NCBI RefSeq assembly: GCF_902506165.1
Contig: NZ_LR733817.1
Coordinates: 3,705,937-3,769,936, forward strand
Length of the DNA: 64,000 bases
Origin: Bosea sp. 29B
Lineage (GTDB): Bacteria; Pseudomonadota; Alphaproteobacteria; Rhizobiales; Beijerinckiaceae
Direction of reading: 5' to 3'
Shown here: positions 26,768-34,195 of the stretch, piece by piece
How the letters are laid out: each line of letters begins with the position of its first letter
Position numbering within the stretch: the first letter of the stretch is position 1
Made by a program: the position numbers and the translations under genes
The notes under the pieces: generated by a model
Told to the model about the DNA's origin: nothing
The model's database searches: none
What the model saw: only the letters and a program-made list of their open reading frames with translations

Positions 26768-28036
26768 CTATGTCTGCCCCGGTCGCAGCTTGTAGAAGAC
26801 GTGCCGGCCGATCGTGTCCATCTTCTTCAGCTTCCGCGCCCAGTACGGCCGGACATAGTCGGCGTGGTAGTGGGTGGAGGCGCCGACTTCCGCCAGATAG
26901 GTCGTGCCGTCATAGACCTCGCGGGCGATGCGGACGGCGTCGCGCCAGGGGCCGGGCTCGGTGATGCGCAGCGACTTGCCCTCGCAGGCGAAGGTGAACT
27001 GGCAGGCGAGGTGGCGGCTGGCGTTCTGGTAGACCGCGCCGCAGACCGTGTTCGGGTAGAGCCCGCTCTTGACCCGGTTGAGAACCACCTGCGCCACCGC
27101 GGCGCGGCCCTGCTCGCCTTCCGAGCGCGCCTCGAAATAGACGGCCTCGGCCAGGCAGCGCTGCTCCTTGGCCATGTTCTCGGGCGCGATCAGGCTGGTG
27201 TAGATCTGCTTCTCGCTGGGATCGACGGTGCGCAGGTCCGTGGTCGTGCCACGCTCCGACTTGGCGATGCGGCTACGCGATTTCGGCTCGGCAGCGACGG
27301 GCGCCATCTGCATCGGTGTGGCGGAGGCCGCTCCGGCGAGGCCGGTGGCCGTCGGCGTGTTGGAGGACTGACCGAGCGCTGTGGAGACGGATGGCGTCGA
27401 GCCGTCGAGGTTTTCCGGAGAGAGTTCGCCATGGCGCGGCGAGCCGAGGCTCTTCGGAACCGCCGTCGGTGAGGAATCCGACAGGGCGGGGTCAGTGACG
27501 CCTTCATCGCGCAGGAACGGTTCGAAGCCGAGCGGCGGCTCCTCCGGGCTTTCCTGCGCTTCGAGCGAAAAGCCGCCCGAGATCAGCCCGGGCTGGGTGT
27601 CGCCGAAAACGACCTGTTCGAGCTCGCCGGGCGGGCCGTTGCGGGTCAGCGTCGGACGCAGGGGCACGATCGGATCGCCCTTGCTGCTGCGGTCGACCTG
27701 CGGGAAGGCGCTGGCGGTGCGCTTCATGTCCTCGCGCGGCTGGCGCGGATCGATCGCGAAGGTCCGCTCGGGTGTCTCGAAGGAGAGGCGTGCCGGCTGG
27801 ATCAACCTGGCATAGGCGCGCTCCGGCATACGGAAGGCGCTGGCAGCGACCAGTAGGGACGGGCCCTCCGCGAGTTCCGAGAGCGCACCGGGCGCGGTGC
27901 GGGGGATCAGCGAGCCCGGCGGGCCGAGGACATCGGGTTTCTGCCCGGCCGAGGCGGTGAAGGAGACCAGCATGCCGGCCGAAAGCGCCCAGGGAGCGAC
28001 GGTCGCCAGCGCCCAGCGCAGCTTCTGCCAGCCCAT
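26768..28036 (-). CDS. SleB-type cell wall hydrolase with long proline-rich linker
   Basis: The 422-residue protein has an N-terminal signal or anchor (WALATVAPWALSAGMLVSFT). A long Pro/Ser/Gly-rich region without predicted structure follows (about residues 45-300). The C-terminal Hydrolase_2 domain (about residues 305-420) contains CLAEAVYFEARSEGEQGRAA, AQVVLNRVKSGLYPNTVCGA and ASTHYHADYVRPYWARKL. Hydrolase_2 enzymes are lytic transglycosylases or amidases acting on peptidoglycan, and the glutamate in YFEARSE is the likely catalytic residue. I chose the ATG at 28036. A TTG at 28063 would add a basic nonapeptide. Confidence 0.88.
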   Translation of the reverse strand: MGWQKLRWALATVAPWALSAGMLVSFTASAGQKPDVLGPPGSLIPRTAPGALSELAEGPSLLVAASAFRMPERAYARLIQPARLSFETPERTFAIDPRQPREDMKRTASAFPQVDRSSKGDPIVPLRPTLTRNGPPGELEQVVFGDTQPGLISGGFSLEAQESPEEPPLGFEPFLRDEGVTDPALSDSSPTAVPKSLGSPRHGELSPENLDGSTPSVSTALGQSSNTPTATGLAGAASATPMQMAPVAAEPKSRSRIAKSERGTTTDLRTVDPSEKQIYTSLIAPENMAKEQRCLAEAVYFEARSEGEQGRAAVAQVVLNRVKSGLYPNTVCGAVYQNASRHLACQFTFACEGKSLRITEPGPWRDAVRIAREVYDGTTYLAEVGASTHYHADYVRPYWARKLKKMDTIGRHVFYKLRPGQT

Positions 28037-28267
28037 TCGCTTCGATCGCCGACGCAGACGCAACTGACCCAGGCCCTCACACCAAGAAGACGAAAGACGA
28101 GTGGCCGCGAATCCGATGATGCAAATTCGCGACAGTTGGATAATCCCTTGTCAGGGTTGAAAGGCGGTTAACGGCCGTCCGCTCGCATCGGCGGCTCTCC
28201 GCCAAAAGACAGCTTTCCCGATCGGGGATTTGTCCCGTATGCTGCGCCGCAACAAAGGGAGAGAGAC

Positions 28268-29941
28268 ATGAATGCTGCCGTCCTCAAGGCCGATTCCGAA
28301 GCCAATGCCGTCGCGCTGATCGCCGCCGCCTTGCCCGGTTTCGAGGCTCTGCTGGAAGAGGCAGTGGCTGCGGTCAGGCAGAAGGTGCTGGTCGAGGGCC
28401 GCATCTCCTCGGCCAAGCTGGAGCAGGAGCAGCACGCCGCCCACGGCCTTTCCTGGCTCGCCACCTATGTGACGGGCCTGCGCGAGCTCAAGGCCTACGG
28501 CGAGCGCCTGCAGGCCGAGGATCGCTACGGCGCGATCGAGGATTACGCGATCCGGATCGGCGCCGGCGAATACGCCGCCCAGATCTTCGGCGGCATCCCG
28601 ATGAGCCAGGGTGAGATCGTCCGCCTGCCGACGCTCGGGCTTTCGGCAAAGGCCGTTGCCGCCGCCTGCTCGGACGCAGCCGAGCAGCTGATCGCCGAGG
28701 GCAACACACCGGAGAACCGCGCCCGCTTCGTCGCCTTGTTCAGCCAGAGCCAGGGCCTCGCCAGCGTCGGCGATCCCGGCCTCGACGAGACATTGGAAGC
28801 GATCCGCACGGAGATGCGCCGGTTCTGCGAGCAGCAGGTCACGCCGCATGCCCATGAATGGCACCTGCAGAACGAATACATCCCGATGCCGGTGGTCGAG
28901 CAGATGGCCGAGCTCGGCGTCTTCGGCCTGACCATCCCCGAGGAATTCGGCGGCATGGGCCTCAGCAAGGTCTCGATGTGCGTCGTCTCCGAGGAGCTCT
29001 CGCGTGGCTATATCGGCGTCGGCTCGCTCGGCACCCGCTCGGAGATCGCTGCCGAACTGATCCTGAACGGCGGCACCGACGAGCAGAAAGCCTATTGGCT
29101 GCCGAAGATCGCCTCCGGCGAAATCCTGCCGACCGCGGTCTTCACCGAGCCCAATACCGGTTCCGACCTCGCTTCGCTGCGCACCAAGGCGGTGAAGGAC
29201 GGTGACAGCTGGAAGGTCTATGGCAACAAGACCTGGATCACCCATCCGGTCCGCGCCGACATCATGACGCTGCTGGTCCGCACCGATCCGGACGCGCCGG
29301 GCTATCGCGGCCTCTCCATGCTGATCGCGCAGAAGCCGCGCGGCACCGACGCCGAGCCGTTCCCGGTCGCGGGCCTGACCGGCGGCGAGATCGAAGTCCT
29401 CGGCTATCGCGGCATGAAGGAATACGAGCTCGCCTTCGACGGTTTCGAGGTCAAGGGAGAGAACCTGCTCGGCGGCGTCGAGGGCCAGGGTTTCAAGCAG
29501 CTGATGCAGACCTTCGAGGCCGCCCGCATCCAGACCGCGGCGCGCGCGCTCGGCGTCGCGCAATGCGCCTTCGATCTTGGCCTGCGCTATGCCCAGGAGC
29601 GCATCCAGTTCGGCAAGCCGCTGATCGCCTTCCCCCGCGTTGCCGACAAGCTCGCCATGATGGCGGCCGAGCTCGTCATCGCCCGCCAGCTCACCTATTT
29701 CGCCGCTCGCGAGAAGGACGCCGACCGGCGCTGCGACCTCGAAGCCGGCATGGCCAAGCTTTTGGGCGCCCGCGTCGCCTGGGCGGCGGCCGACAACGCG
29801 CTGCAGATCCATGGCGGCAACGGCTTTGCGCTGGAATATCCGGTCAGCCGCGTGCTCTGCGACGCCCGCATCCTCAACATCTTCGAGGGGGCGGCCGAGA
29901 TCCAGGCGCAGGTGATCGCGCGGAGACTGGTCGAGGGGTGA
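28268..29941 (+). CDS. mcd: Methylsuccinyl-CoA dehydrogenase (ethylmalonyl-CoA pathway)
   Basis: The 557-residue protein consists of an acyl-CoA dehydrogenase core (about residues 170-555) preceded by an unusual 150-residue N-terminal domain. That domain has EQEQHAAHGLSWLATYVTGLRELKAYGERL and GGIPMSQGEIVR, a combination characteristic of Mcd. The core shows GLTIPEEFGGMGLS, TEPNTGSDLASLRTKA, FAD-side RIQFGKPLIAFPRVADKLA and ALQIHGGNGFALEYPVSR. Mcd oxidises (2S)-methylsuccinyl-CoA to mesaconyl-CoA with an electron-transfer flavoprotein, a step that lets isocitrate-lyase-lacking bacteria assimilate acetyl-CoA. No other pathway gene is adjacent. Confidence 0.88.
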   Translation: MNAAVLKADSEANAVALIAAALPGFEALLEEAVAAVRQKVLVEGRISSAKLEQEQHAAHGLSWLATYVTGLRELKAYGERLQAEDRYGAIEDYAIRIGAGEYAAQIFGGIPMSQGEIVRLPTLGLSAKAVAAACSDAAEQLIAEGNTPENRARFVALFSQSQGLASVGDPGLDETLEAIRTEMRRFCEQQVTPHAHEWHLQNEYIPMPVVEQMAELGVFGLTIPEEFGGMGLSKVSMCVVSEELSRGYIGVGSLGTRSEIAAELILNGGTDEQKAYWLPKIASGEILPTAVFTEPNTGSDLASLRTKAVKDGDSWKVYGNKTWITHPVRADIMTLLVRTDPDAPGYRGLSMLIAQKPRGTDAEPFPVAGLTGGEIEVLGYRGMKEYELAFDGFEVKGENLLGGVEGQGFKQLMQTFEAARIQTAARALGVAQCAFDLGLRYAQERIQFGKPLIAFPRVADKLAMMAAELVIARQLTYFAAREKDADRRCDLEAGMAKLLGARVAWAAADNALQIHGGNGFALEYPVSRVLCDARILNIFEGAAEIQAQVIARRLVEG

Positions 29942-29948
29942 GAGGAAT

Positions 29949-30278
29949 TTAGCCGTCGTATTCGGCGTCGTTTCCGACGAGAAGTTCCCGGATGTTTTTC
30001 GGCACCGGGTAGCCGTAACCGTCGCCGGGTTCGATCCATCTGAGCCGGCCGGAACGGTGATAATCGCTGGTGTAGAGGTCGGTTCCGGCCGCCTTCAACG
30101 CCAGCAACATCGCCTGCGTTGCATCGATGCCGTAGCCGAAGCCGCGGCGGGGGGCATCCGGCCAGCCGATCTCGTAGGCGCAGGACCAGTCGTGCTCGCC
30201 TTGGAGCGGAGTCTCTACGGTGATTGGAACAAGGATGTCGCCGGACGCCGACGCGTAAGTCAGTATCCTCCGCATCAT
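29949..30278 (-). CDS. Hypothetical protein (DUF6968-like)
   Basis: The 109-residue soluble protein starts with two ATG codons (30278 and 30275). It has ILVPITVETPLQGEHDWSC, YEIGWPDAPRRGFGYGIDATQAMLLAL and GDGYGYPVPKNIREL. This pattern, a small beta-rich domain with a WSC core, resembles the DUF6968 family as I remember it, but that match is tentative. It is convergent with mcd, eight bases apart, and its upstream neighbour is a MarR gene on the same strand. Function is unknown. Confidence 0.65.
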   Translation of the reverse strand: MMRRILTYASASGDILVPITVETPLQGEHDWSCAYEIGWPDAPRRGFGYGIDATQAMLLALKAAGTDLYTSDYHRSGRLRWIEPGDGYGYPVPKNIRELLVGNDAEYDG

Positions 30279-30296
30279 GCCGTAGCCCTCGCGCTT

Positions 30297-30815
30297 CTAG
30301 AGGCTCGCTGCCGCCCGCGCCGCCTGATCGTACTGGCCTGACAGCGAGCGCATCGCGGCGGCGATTTCCGACAGCCGGGCCGGGTCGATCCCGGTCGCCA
30401 GAACCGATTTCACCAGGATCTGCTCGCGGATCTGGGCGTAGCGCTTGCAGGCTTCCTCGCCCGCGGGGGTGATGGCGACGGTCTTCTCCTTGCCCTTGCG
30501 CCCGCTCTTCAGGAGCTTCAGGCGCTCGAGCTTCTTCAGCGCATAGTTCACCAGATGCGTGTCCTCGATATTGAGGACCAGGCAGATGTCGGCGAGGCGC
30601 TTGGCCTTGCCGCGATGGTTGACGTTGTGCAGGACGAGCACGTCCATCGGCGTCAGCTCGGGAATGCCGGCAGCGGTCATGCCGCGTAGCATCCAGCGAT
30701 GGAAAGCATTGACGGTCATCGTCAGGGCGAACTCGAACTCCGACAGCGCCGGCATCGCGCCGGAGGCGAGATGGCCGGAGGAGACGATCGGGCCGAGGTC
30801 GTCGGAGGGGTGCAT
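30297..30815 (-). CDS. MarR-type winged-helix regulator
   Basis: The 172-residue protein shows a MarR fold. Its helical N-terminus (FEFALTMTVNAFHRWMLRGM) precedes a winged helix with LTPMDVLVLHNVNHRGKAKR, LADICLVLNIEDTHLVNYAL and wing KKLERLKLLKSGRKGKEKTVAITPAGEE. Close relatives are annotated as winged-helix MarR proteins that control catabolic genes. The ATG at 30815 was chosen over longer frames that run into an intergenic repeat. A repeat element follows upstream. Its target is unknown; the TRAP and oxoprolinase genes 1-3 kb away are candidates. Confidence 0.85.
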   Translation of the reverse strand: MHPSDDLGPIVSSGHLASGAMPALSEFEFALTMTVNAFHRWMLRGMTAAGIPELTPMDVLVLHNVNHRGKAKRLADICLVLNIEDTHLVNYALKKLERLKLLKSGRKGKEKTVAITPAGEEACKRYAQIREQILVKSVLATGIDPARLSEIAAAMRSLSGQYDQAARAAASL

Positions 30816-30974
30816 GCTGTCTCTTGCCGGAAGGGGGCGGGAGGTGAGCGGCTTCCTTCTCCCCTCGGGGGAGAAGGTGTCTGCGCAGCAGACGGATGAG
30901 GGCGGTGCGGCCGGGTGAGAGTTGGGCAGGTTGTGGCCCGTCCTTCCCTCATCCGTCAGCGCTTCGCGCTGCCA

Positions 30975-31060
30975 CATTCTCCCCCGTGCATGTCGGATGT
31001 TTCCGACATGCACCACCTAGAGTGCCAATCTCGGGCAAGCCCGAGATTGGTGGGAGAAGG
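30975..31060 (-). repeat. Interspersed repeat element, copy A (two 12-bp hairpins)
   Basis: This is the first copy of an 86-bp element found again at 50711-50796. Hairpin 1 is GTGCATGTCGGA / TCCGACATGCAC (30986-30997, 31002-31013) with a four-base loop. Hairpin 2 is CCAATCTCGGGC / GCCCGAGATTGG (31025-31036, 31039-31050). Flanks share AGAAGG/CTTCTCCC and GATGAGGGCGG blocks, so the whole unit spans about 30850-31065. It lies between the MarR and TRAP genes and codes for nothing. Confidence 0.8.
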
Positions 31061-31088
31061 GTTCACGCCGCCCTCGTCCTGGGCTGCC

Positions 31089-32075
31089 TCACATCTTCTT
31101 GTAGGCGTCCACGATCGCCTGGCCGTCGGCGCCGGCCTTCTTCAGCCAGTCGGCGGTCAGGGTCTCGCCTGCCTTCTTGAAGCCTGCGGCGAGCGCGGCC
31201 GACGGAGCCTGGACCTTCATGCCCTTGGCCTTGAGCTGGTCGAGATACCAGTTGGTCTTCTCTTCCCACATCTTCCAGCCGCGCGCTTCGGCCGTCGCGG
31301 CGGCCTTCAGGATCGCCTCCTGCGTCGGCTTGTCGAGCGCGTCGAAGGCGGCCTTGTTGACGAAAGTCGCGTCCTTCGGGATCCAGGCCTGGACGTCGTA
31401 GAAATGCGTCAGCGTCTCCCAGGCCTTCGAGTCGTAGCCGGTGCCGCCCGAGGACATGAAGGAGTTGACCACGCCGGTCGCCAGCGCCTGCGGCAGCTCC
31501 GCCGCCTGGATGGTCACCGCCTGCATGCCGAGCAACTCGCCGAGGCGGGCCGTGCCGACATTGTAGGCGCGCCACTTCAGGCCCTTCATGTCGTCGATCG
31601 TGTTGAGTTCCTTCTTGGTGTAGACGCCCTGCGGCGCCCACGGGACCATGAACAGCAGCTTCACACCCTGGCTCTCGAGCTTCTTCTCGACCGCCGCCTT
31701 CGAGGCCTTGTAGAGCTTCATCGAGTCGGCGAACGAGGTCGCCAGGAACGGCACGACGTCGATGCCGAAGACCGGGTCCTCGTTCTCGTGCAGCGAAATC
31801 AGCACCTCGCCCATCTGGGCCTGGCCGCTGGCGACCGCGCGCTTGATCTCCGGTGCCTTGAACAGGGCCGCGCCGGGATGGACGGTGATCTGCAGCTTGC
31901 CTGATGTCGCGGTCTCGACGTCCTTGGCGAAGAGGACGAGGTTTTCCGAATGCGGATTGTCGGACGGATAGGCGGCCGGCAGGTTCCATTTGGTCTGGGC
32001 GGAGGCCGGGGCGGCGAGCGCGAAGGCGCTGCAACCCAAAGCGAAGGCGGCGATGGCGGTTCTGCGGTTGAACAT
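31089..32075 (-). CDS. TRAP transporter substrate-binding protein (DctP family)
   Basis: The 328-residue periplasmic protein has a signal peptide ending near ASA|QTKW (residue 26). DctP landmarks follow: LPAAYPSDNPHSENLVLFAK, GKLQITVHPGAALFKAPEI, and TIDDMKGLKWRAYNVGTARL, with the conserved Arg that ligates carboxylate substrates. DctP proteins bind organic acids and feed the DctQM membrane complex. This cassette lies beside a 5-oxoprolinase/hydantoinase gene, which makes 5-oxoproline or a related cyclic acid a plausible ligand. The stop lies just after the repeat copy. A GAGAGGGAC site precedes the ATG. Confidence 0.92.
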   Translation of the reverse strand: MFNRRTAIAAFALGCSAFALAAPASAQTKWNLPAAYPSDNPHSENLVLFAKDVETATSGKLQITVHPGAALFKAPEIKRAVASGQAQMGEVLISLHENEDPVFGIDVVPFLATSFADSMKLYKASKAAVEKKLESQGVKLLFMVPWAPQGVYTKKELNTIDDMKGLKWRAYNVGTARLGELLGMQAVTIQAAELPQALATGVVNSFMSSGGTGYDSKAWETLTHFYDVQAWIPKDATFVNKAAFDALDKPTQEAILKAAATAEARGWKMWEEKTNWYLDQLKAKGMKVQAPSAALAAGFKKAGETLTADWLKKAGADGQAIVDAYKKM

Positions 32076-32109
32076 GCGTTGTCCCTCTCTCTTTTGCTTG
32101 GTCTTGAAC

Positions 32110-33414
32110 TCAATCTGGGAAGGCGAGCTTTGGCAAATAGAGCACGATCTGCGGGAACGCCGTGATGATGAACACGGCGACGTTGAGCAGAATGAAGAAC
32201 GGAAAGGCCGCTCTCGCAACTGTCCAGGTGTCCTTGCCGCTCATGTTCTGCAGCACGAACAGGTTGAAGCCGACCGGCGGCGTGATCTGCGCCATTTCGA
32301 CCAGGACGACGAGGTAGACGCCAAACCAGACCGGGTCGAAGCCGGCCTCGCGGATCATCGGCAGCACGATCACCGCGGTCAGCACGATCATCGAGATGCC
32401 GTCGATCAGGCAGCCGAGCAGGATGTACATCGCGGTCAACGCCAGCACGAGCATGTGTGGCGAGAGGTCCATGCCCTTGACCCATTGCGCCAGCGCCGCC
32501 GGGATGCCGGTGAAGCCCATCGCCGCCGTGCAGAAGGCCGCGCCCGCCAGGATCAGCATGATCATGCAGGTGAGGCGCGTCGCGCTCATGATGCTTTCGA
32601 GCAGCGTCGGCCAGGTCAGGGTACCGCTCCACCAGGCGAGCAGCAGCGCGCCGGTGACGCCAAAGGCGGCGCATTCGGTCGCGGTGGCGAAGCCGAGGAT
32701 GAGCGACAGGAAGACCCCCGCGATCAGCAGCAGGCAGGGCGCGAGCTTGGCTGATTGGCGCAGCTTCTCGGCCAGCGGCAAGACAGGGTCTCGCGGCGGC
32801 GTCTTGTCGGGGTTGAGCAGCGACCAGACGATGACGTAGCCCATGTAGAGCGCCATCACGAGCAGGCCGGGCAGGAAGCCGCCGAGGAAGACCTGCAGCA
32901 CCGAGACGTTGGCGGTGACCGCATAGACCACCATCGGGATCGATGGCGGGATCAGGAGGCCGAGCGTACCGGAGCCAGCGAGCGTGCCGAGGCTCAGATC
33001 TTCGTGATAACCGCGCTTCTTCAGCTCGGGCAGGGCGATCTTGCCGATCGTCGCGACGGTCGCGGCCGACGAGCCGGAGACAGCCGCGAAGATACCGCAG
33101 CCGACGATATTGGTGTGGATCAGCCGACCGGGCAGCCATTGCAGCCAGGGCGACAGGCCCTGGAACATCTGCTCGGACAATCGCGTCCTGAACAGGATCT
33201 CGCCCATCCAGATGAAGAGCGGCAGGGCAGCGAGCGTCCAGGAGGCGGTCGCGCTCCAGACCGTCGTCGCCAGCACCTGGCCGATCGGGACATTGGTGAC
33301 GAGGGTCATCGCCATCAGGCCGACCAGGCCGAGGCCGACGGCGATCCAGACGCCGCTCGCCAGGACGAAGACGAGGAAGAGCAGCAGGACGAGCGAGAGT
33401 TCGGGCAGGGACAT
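32110..33414 (-). CDS. TRAP transporter large permease (DctM family)
   Basis: The 434-residue protein with about 12 membrane segments has DctM motifs: PLFIWMGEILFRTRLSEQMF, GCGIFAAVSGSSAATVATIG, GLLIPPSIPMVVYAV near one third, and TPPVGFNLFVLQNMSG near the C-terminus. It forms the transport channel with the small subunit and uses the Na+ gradient. It overlaps the small-subunit stop by one base (TGATG), showing coupling. It lies 34 bp from the binding-protein start downstream. Confidence 0.93.
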   Translation of the reverse strand: MSLPELSLVLLLFLVFVLASGVWIAVGLGLVGLMAMTLVTNVPIGQVLATTVWSATASWTLAALPLFIWMGEILFRTRLSEQMFQGLSPWLQWLPGRLIHTNIVGCGIFAAVSGSSAATVATIGKIALPELKKRGYHEDLSLGTLAGSGTLGLLIPPSIPMVVYAVTANVSVLQVFLGGFLPGLLVMALYMGYVIVWSLLNPDKTPPRDPVLPLAEKLRQSAKLAPCLLLIAGVFLSLILGFATATECAAFGVTGALLLAWWSGTLTWPTLLESIMSATRLTCMIMLILAGAAFCTAAMGFTGIPAALAQWVKGMDLSPHMLVLALTAMYILLGCLIDGISMIVLTAVIVLPMIREAGFDPVWFGVYLVVLVEMAQITPPVGFNLFVLQNMSGKDTWTVARAAFPFFILLNVAVFIITAFPQIVLYLPKLAFPD

Positions 33415-33962
33415 CAGACGCCTCCACCCTGTGCGACGCGCTCGACCAGTTCCTCGACGGTCTTAGGTGGCTCGGGCTGGTAGGTCGGCCGTCCGCCGCG
33501 CGCCACTATGATCCATTCGTCGATCAGCGCGATCAGCAGGATGCCGAGGCCGATCACCATCGCAAGCTGCGGAATCCAGAGCGGCACCGAGACGACGCCG
33601 GTCGACATGTCGTTGAAGCGCCAGGAATCATGCGCGAGACGCCCGGTCTGCCAGGTGAAATAGCCGATGAAGGCGGCAGCGACCGTGAGCGACATCAGCT
33701 CGGCGACCTGCCGGCTCCTGCCGTGCAGCCGCTCGATCAGCAGGCCGACACGGATCATCTCGCCGCGCTTGAAAGTATGGGCGAGGCCAAAAAACGCCAT
33801 CGCCACCAGCGCCCAGGAGGCGAAGTCGTCGCCGGAAGGAATGTTGAAATTGATCTCGCGGCCGATCGACATGAACATCATCAGCACGAAGATGGCGACG
33901 AGGCTGATGCCCGAGAGCCAGCCGGCGAACAAATAGAGGGCGTCGAGGGAGCGGCGGATCAT
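33414..33962 (-). CDS. TRAP transporter small permease (DctQ family)
   Basis: The 182-residue protein has four membrane segments (about residues 9-31, 44-63, 85-105 and 123-145). It contains GDDFASWALVAMAFFGLAHTFKRGEMIRVGLL, a DctQ-type loop before TM3. The C-terminal 25 residues (EPPKTVEELVERVAQ) are cytoplasmic. I chose the ATG at 33962 because it opens directly into TM1. Longer frames start in the divergent promoter. First gene of the operon DctQ-DctM-DctP, with the dyad at 34130-34160 upstream. Confidence 0.88.
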   Translation of the reverse strand: MIRRSLDALYLFAGWLSGISLVAIFVLMMFMSIGREINFNIPSGDDFASWALVAMAFFGLAHTFKRGEMIRVGLLIERLHGRSRQVAELMSLTVAAAFIGYFTWQTGRLAHDSWRFNDMSTGVVSVPLWIPQLAMVIGLGILLIALIDEWIIVARGGRPTYQPEPPKTVEELVERVAQGGGV

Positions 33963-34129
33963 GCGCGCGCCTCGCGACGATGCGTCGCCGCGCCGGGCCG
34001 CTCGGCCATGCGCAAAGCAACGGTTGCCAGGACCGGTCCTGTCATGAAAGCCTCCCCTAAGATCGGTCCGGCCCCTCAGCCATGTCCCGATCACTGACGT
34101 CGATCCTAATCGGCGAAATGAGCTTGTCA

Positions 34130-34160
34130 ACGTTTCATCGACGATTTATCGATGAAACGT
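34130..34160. promoter_or_regulatory. Perfect 12+7+12 operator-like dyad at a divergent promoter
   Basis: ACGTTTCATCGA, seven bases CGATTTA, then TCGATGAAACGT form a perfect inverted repeat. It lies 36 bp before the oxoprolinase ATG and about 170 bp before the TRAP small-permease start. The position is right for a repressor controlling both directions. Half-sites of the TTTCATCGA form could suit an RpiR-, GntR- or LacI-type dimer; I cannot name the protein. No T-run follows, so a terminator is unlikely. Confidence 0.75.
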
Positions 34161-34195
34161 CAAAGAGCCGCTATGGCCAATAATCGGGGGATCAG

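Noticed and set aside
28151..29812. 553-codon minus-strand frame across mcd
   Set aside because: Antisense shadow of a gene with recognisable acyl-CoA dehydrogenase motifs; the reverse product is low-complexity.
30816..31088. Frames reading MVHVGNIRHA (minus) and FSPVHVGCFRHA (plus) near 31000, and again near 50760
   Set aside because: The same peptides arise at both repeat copies because they are translations of the palindromic element; not genes.
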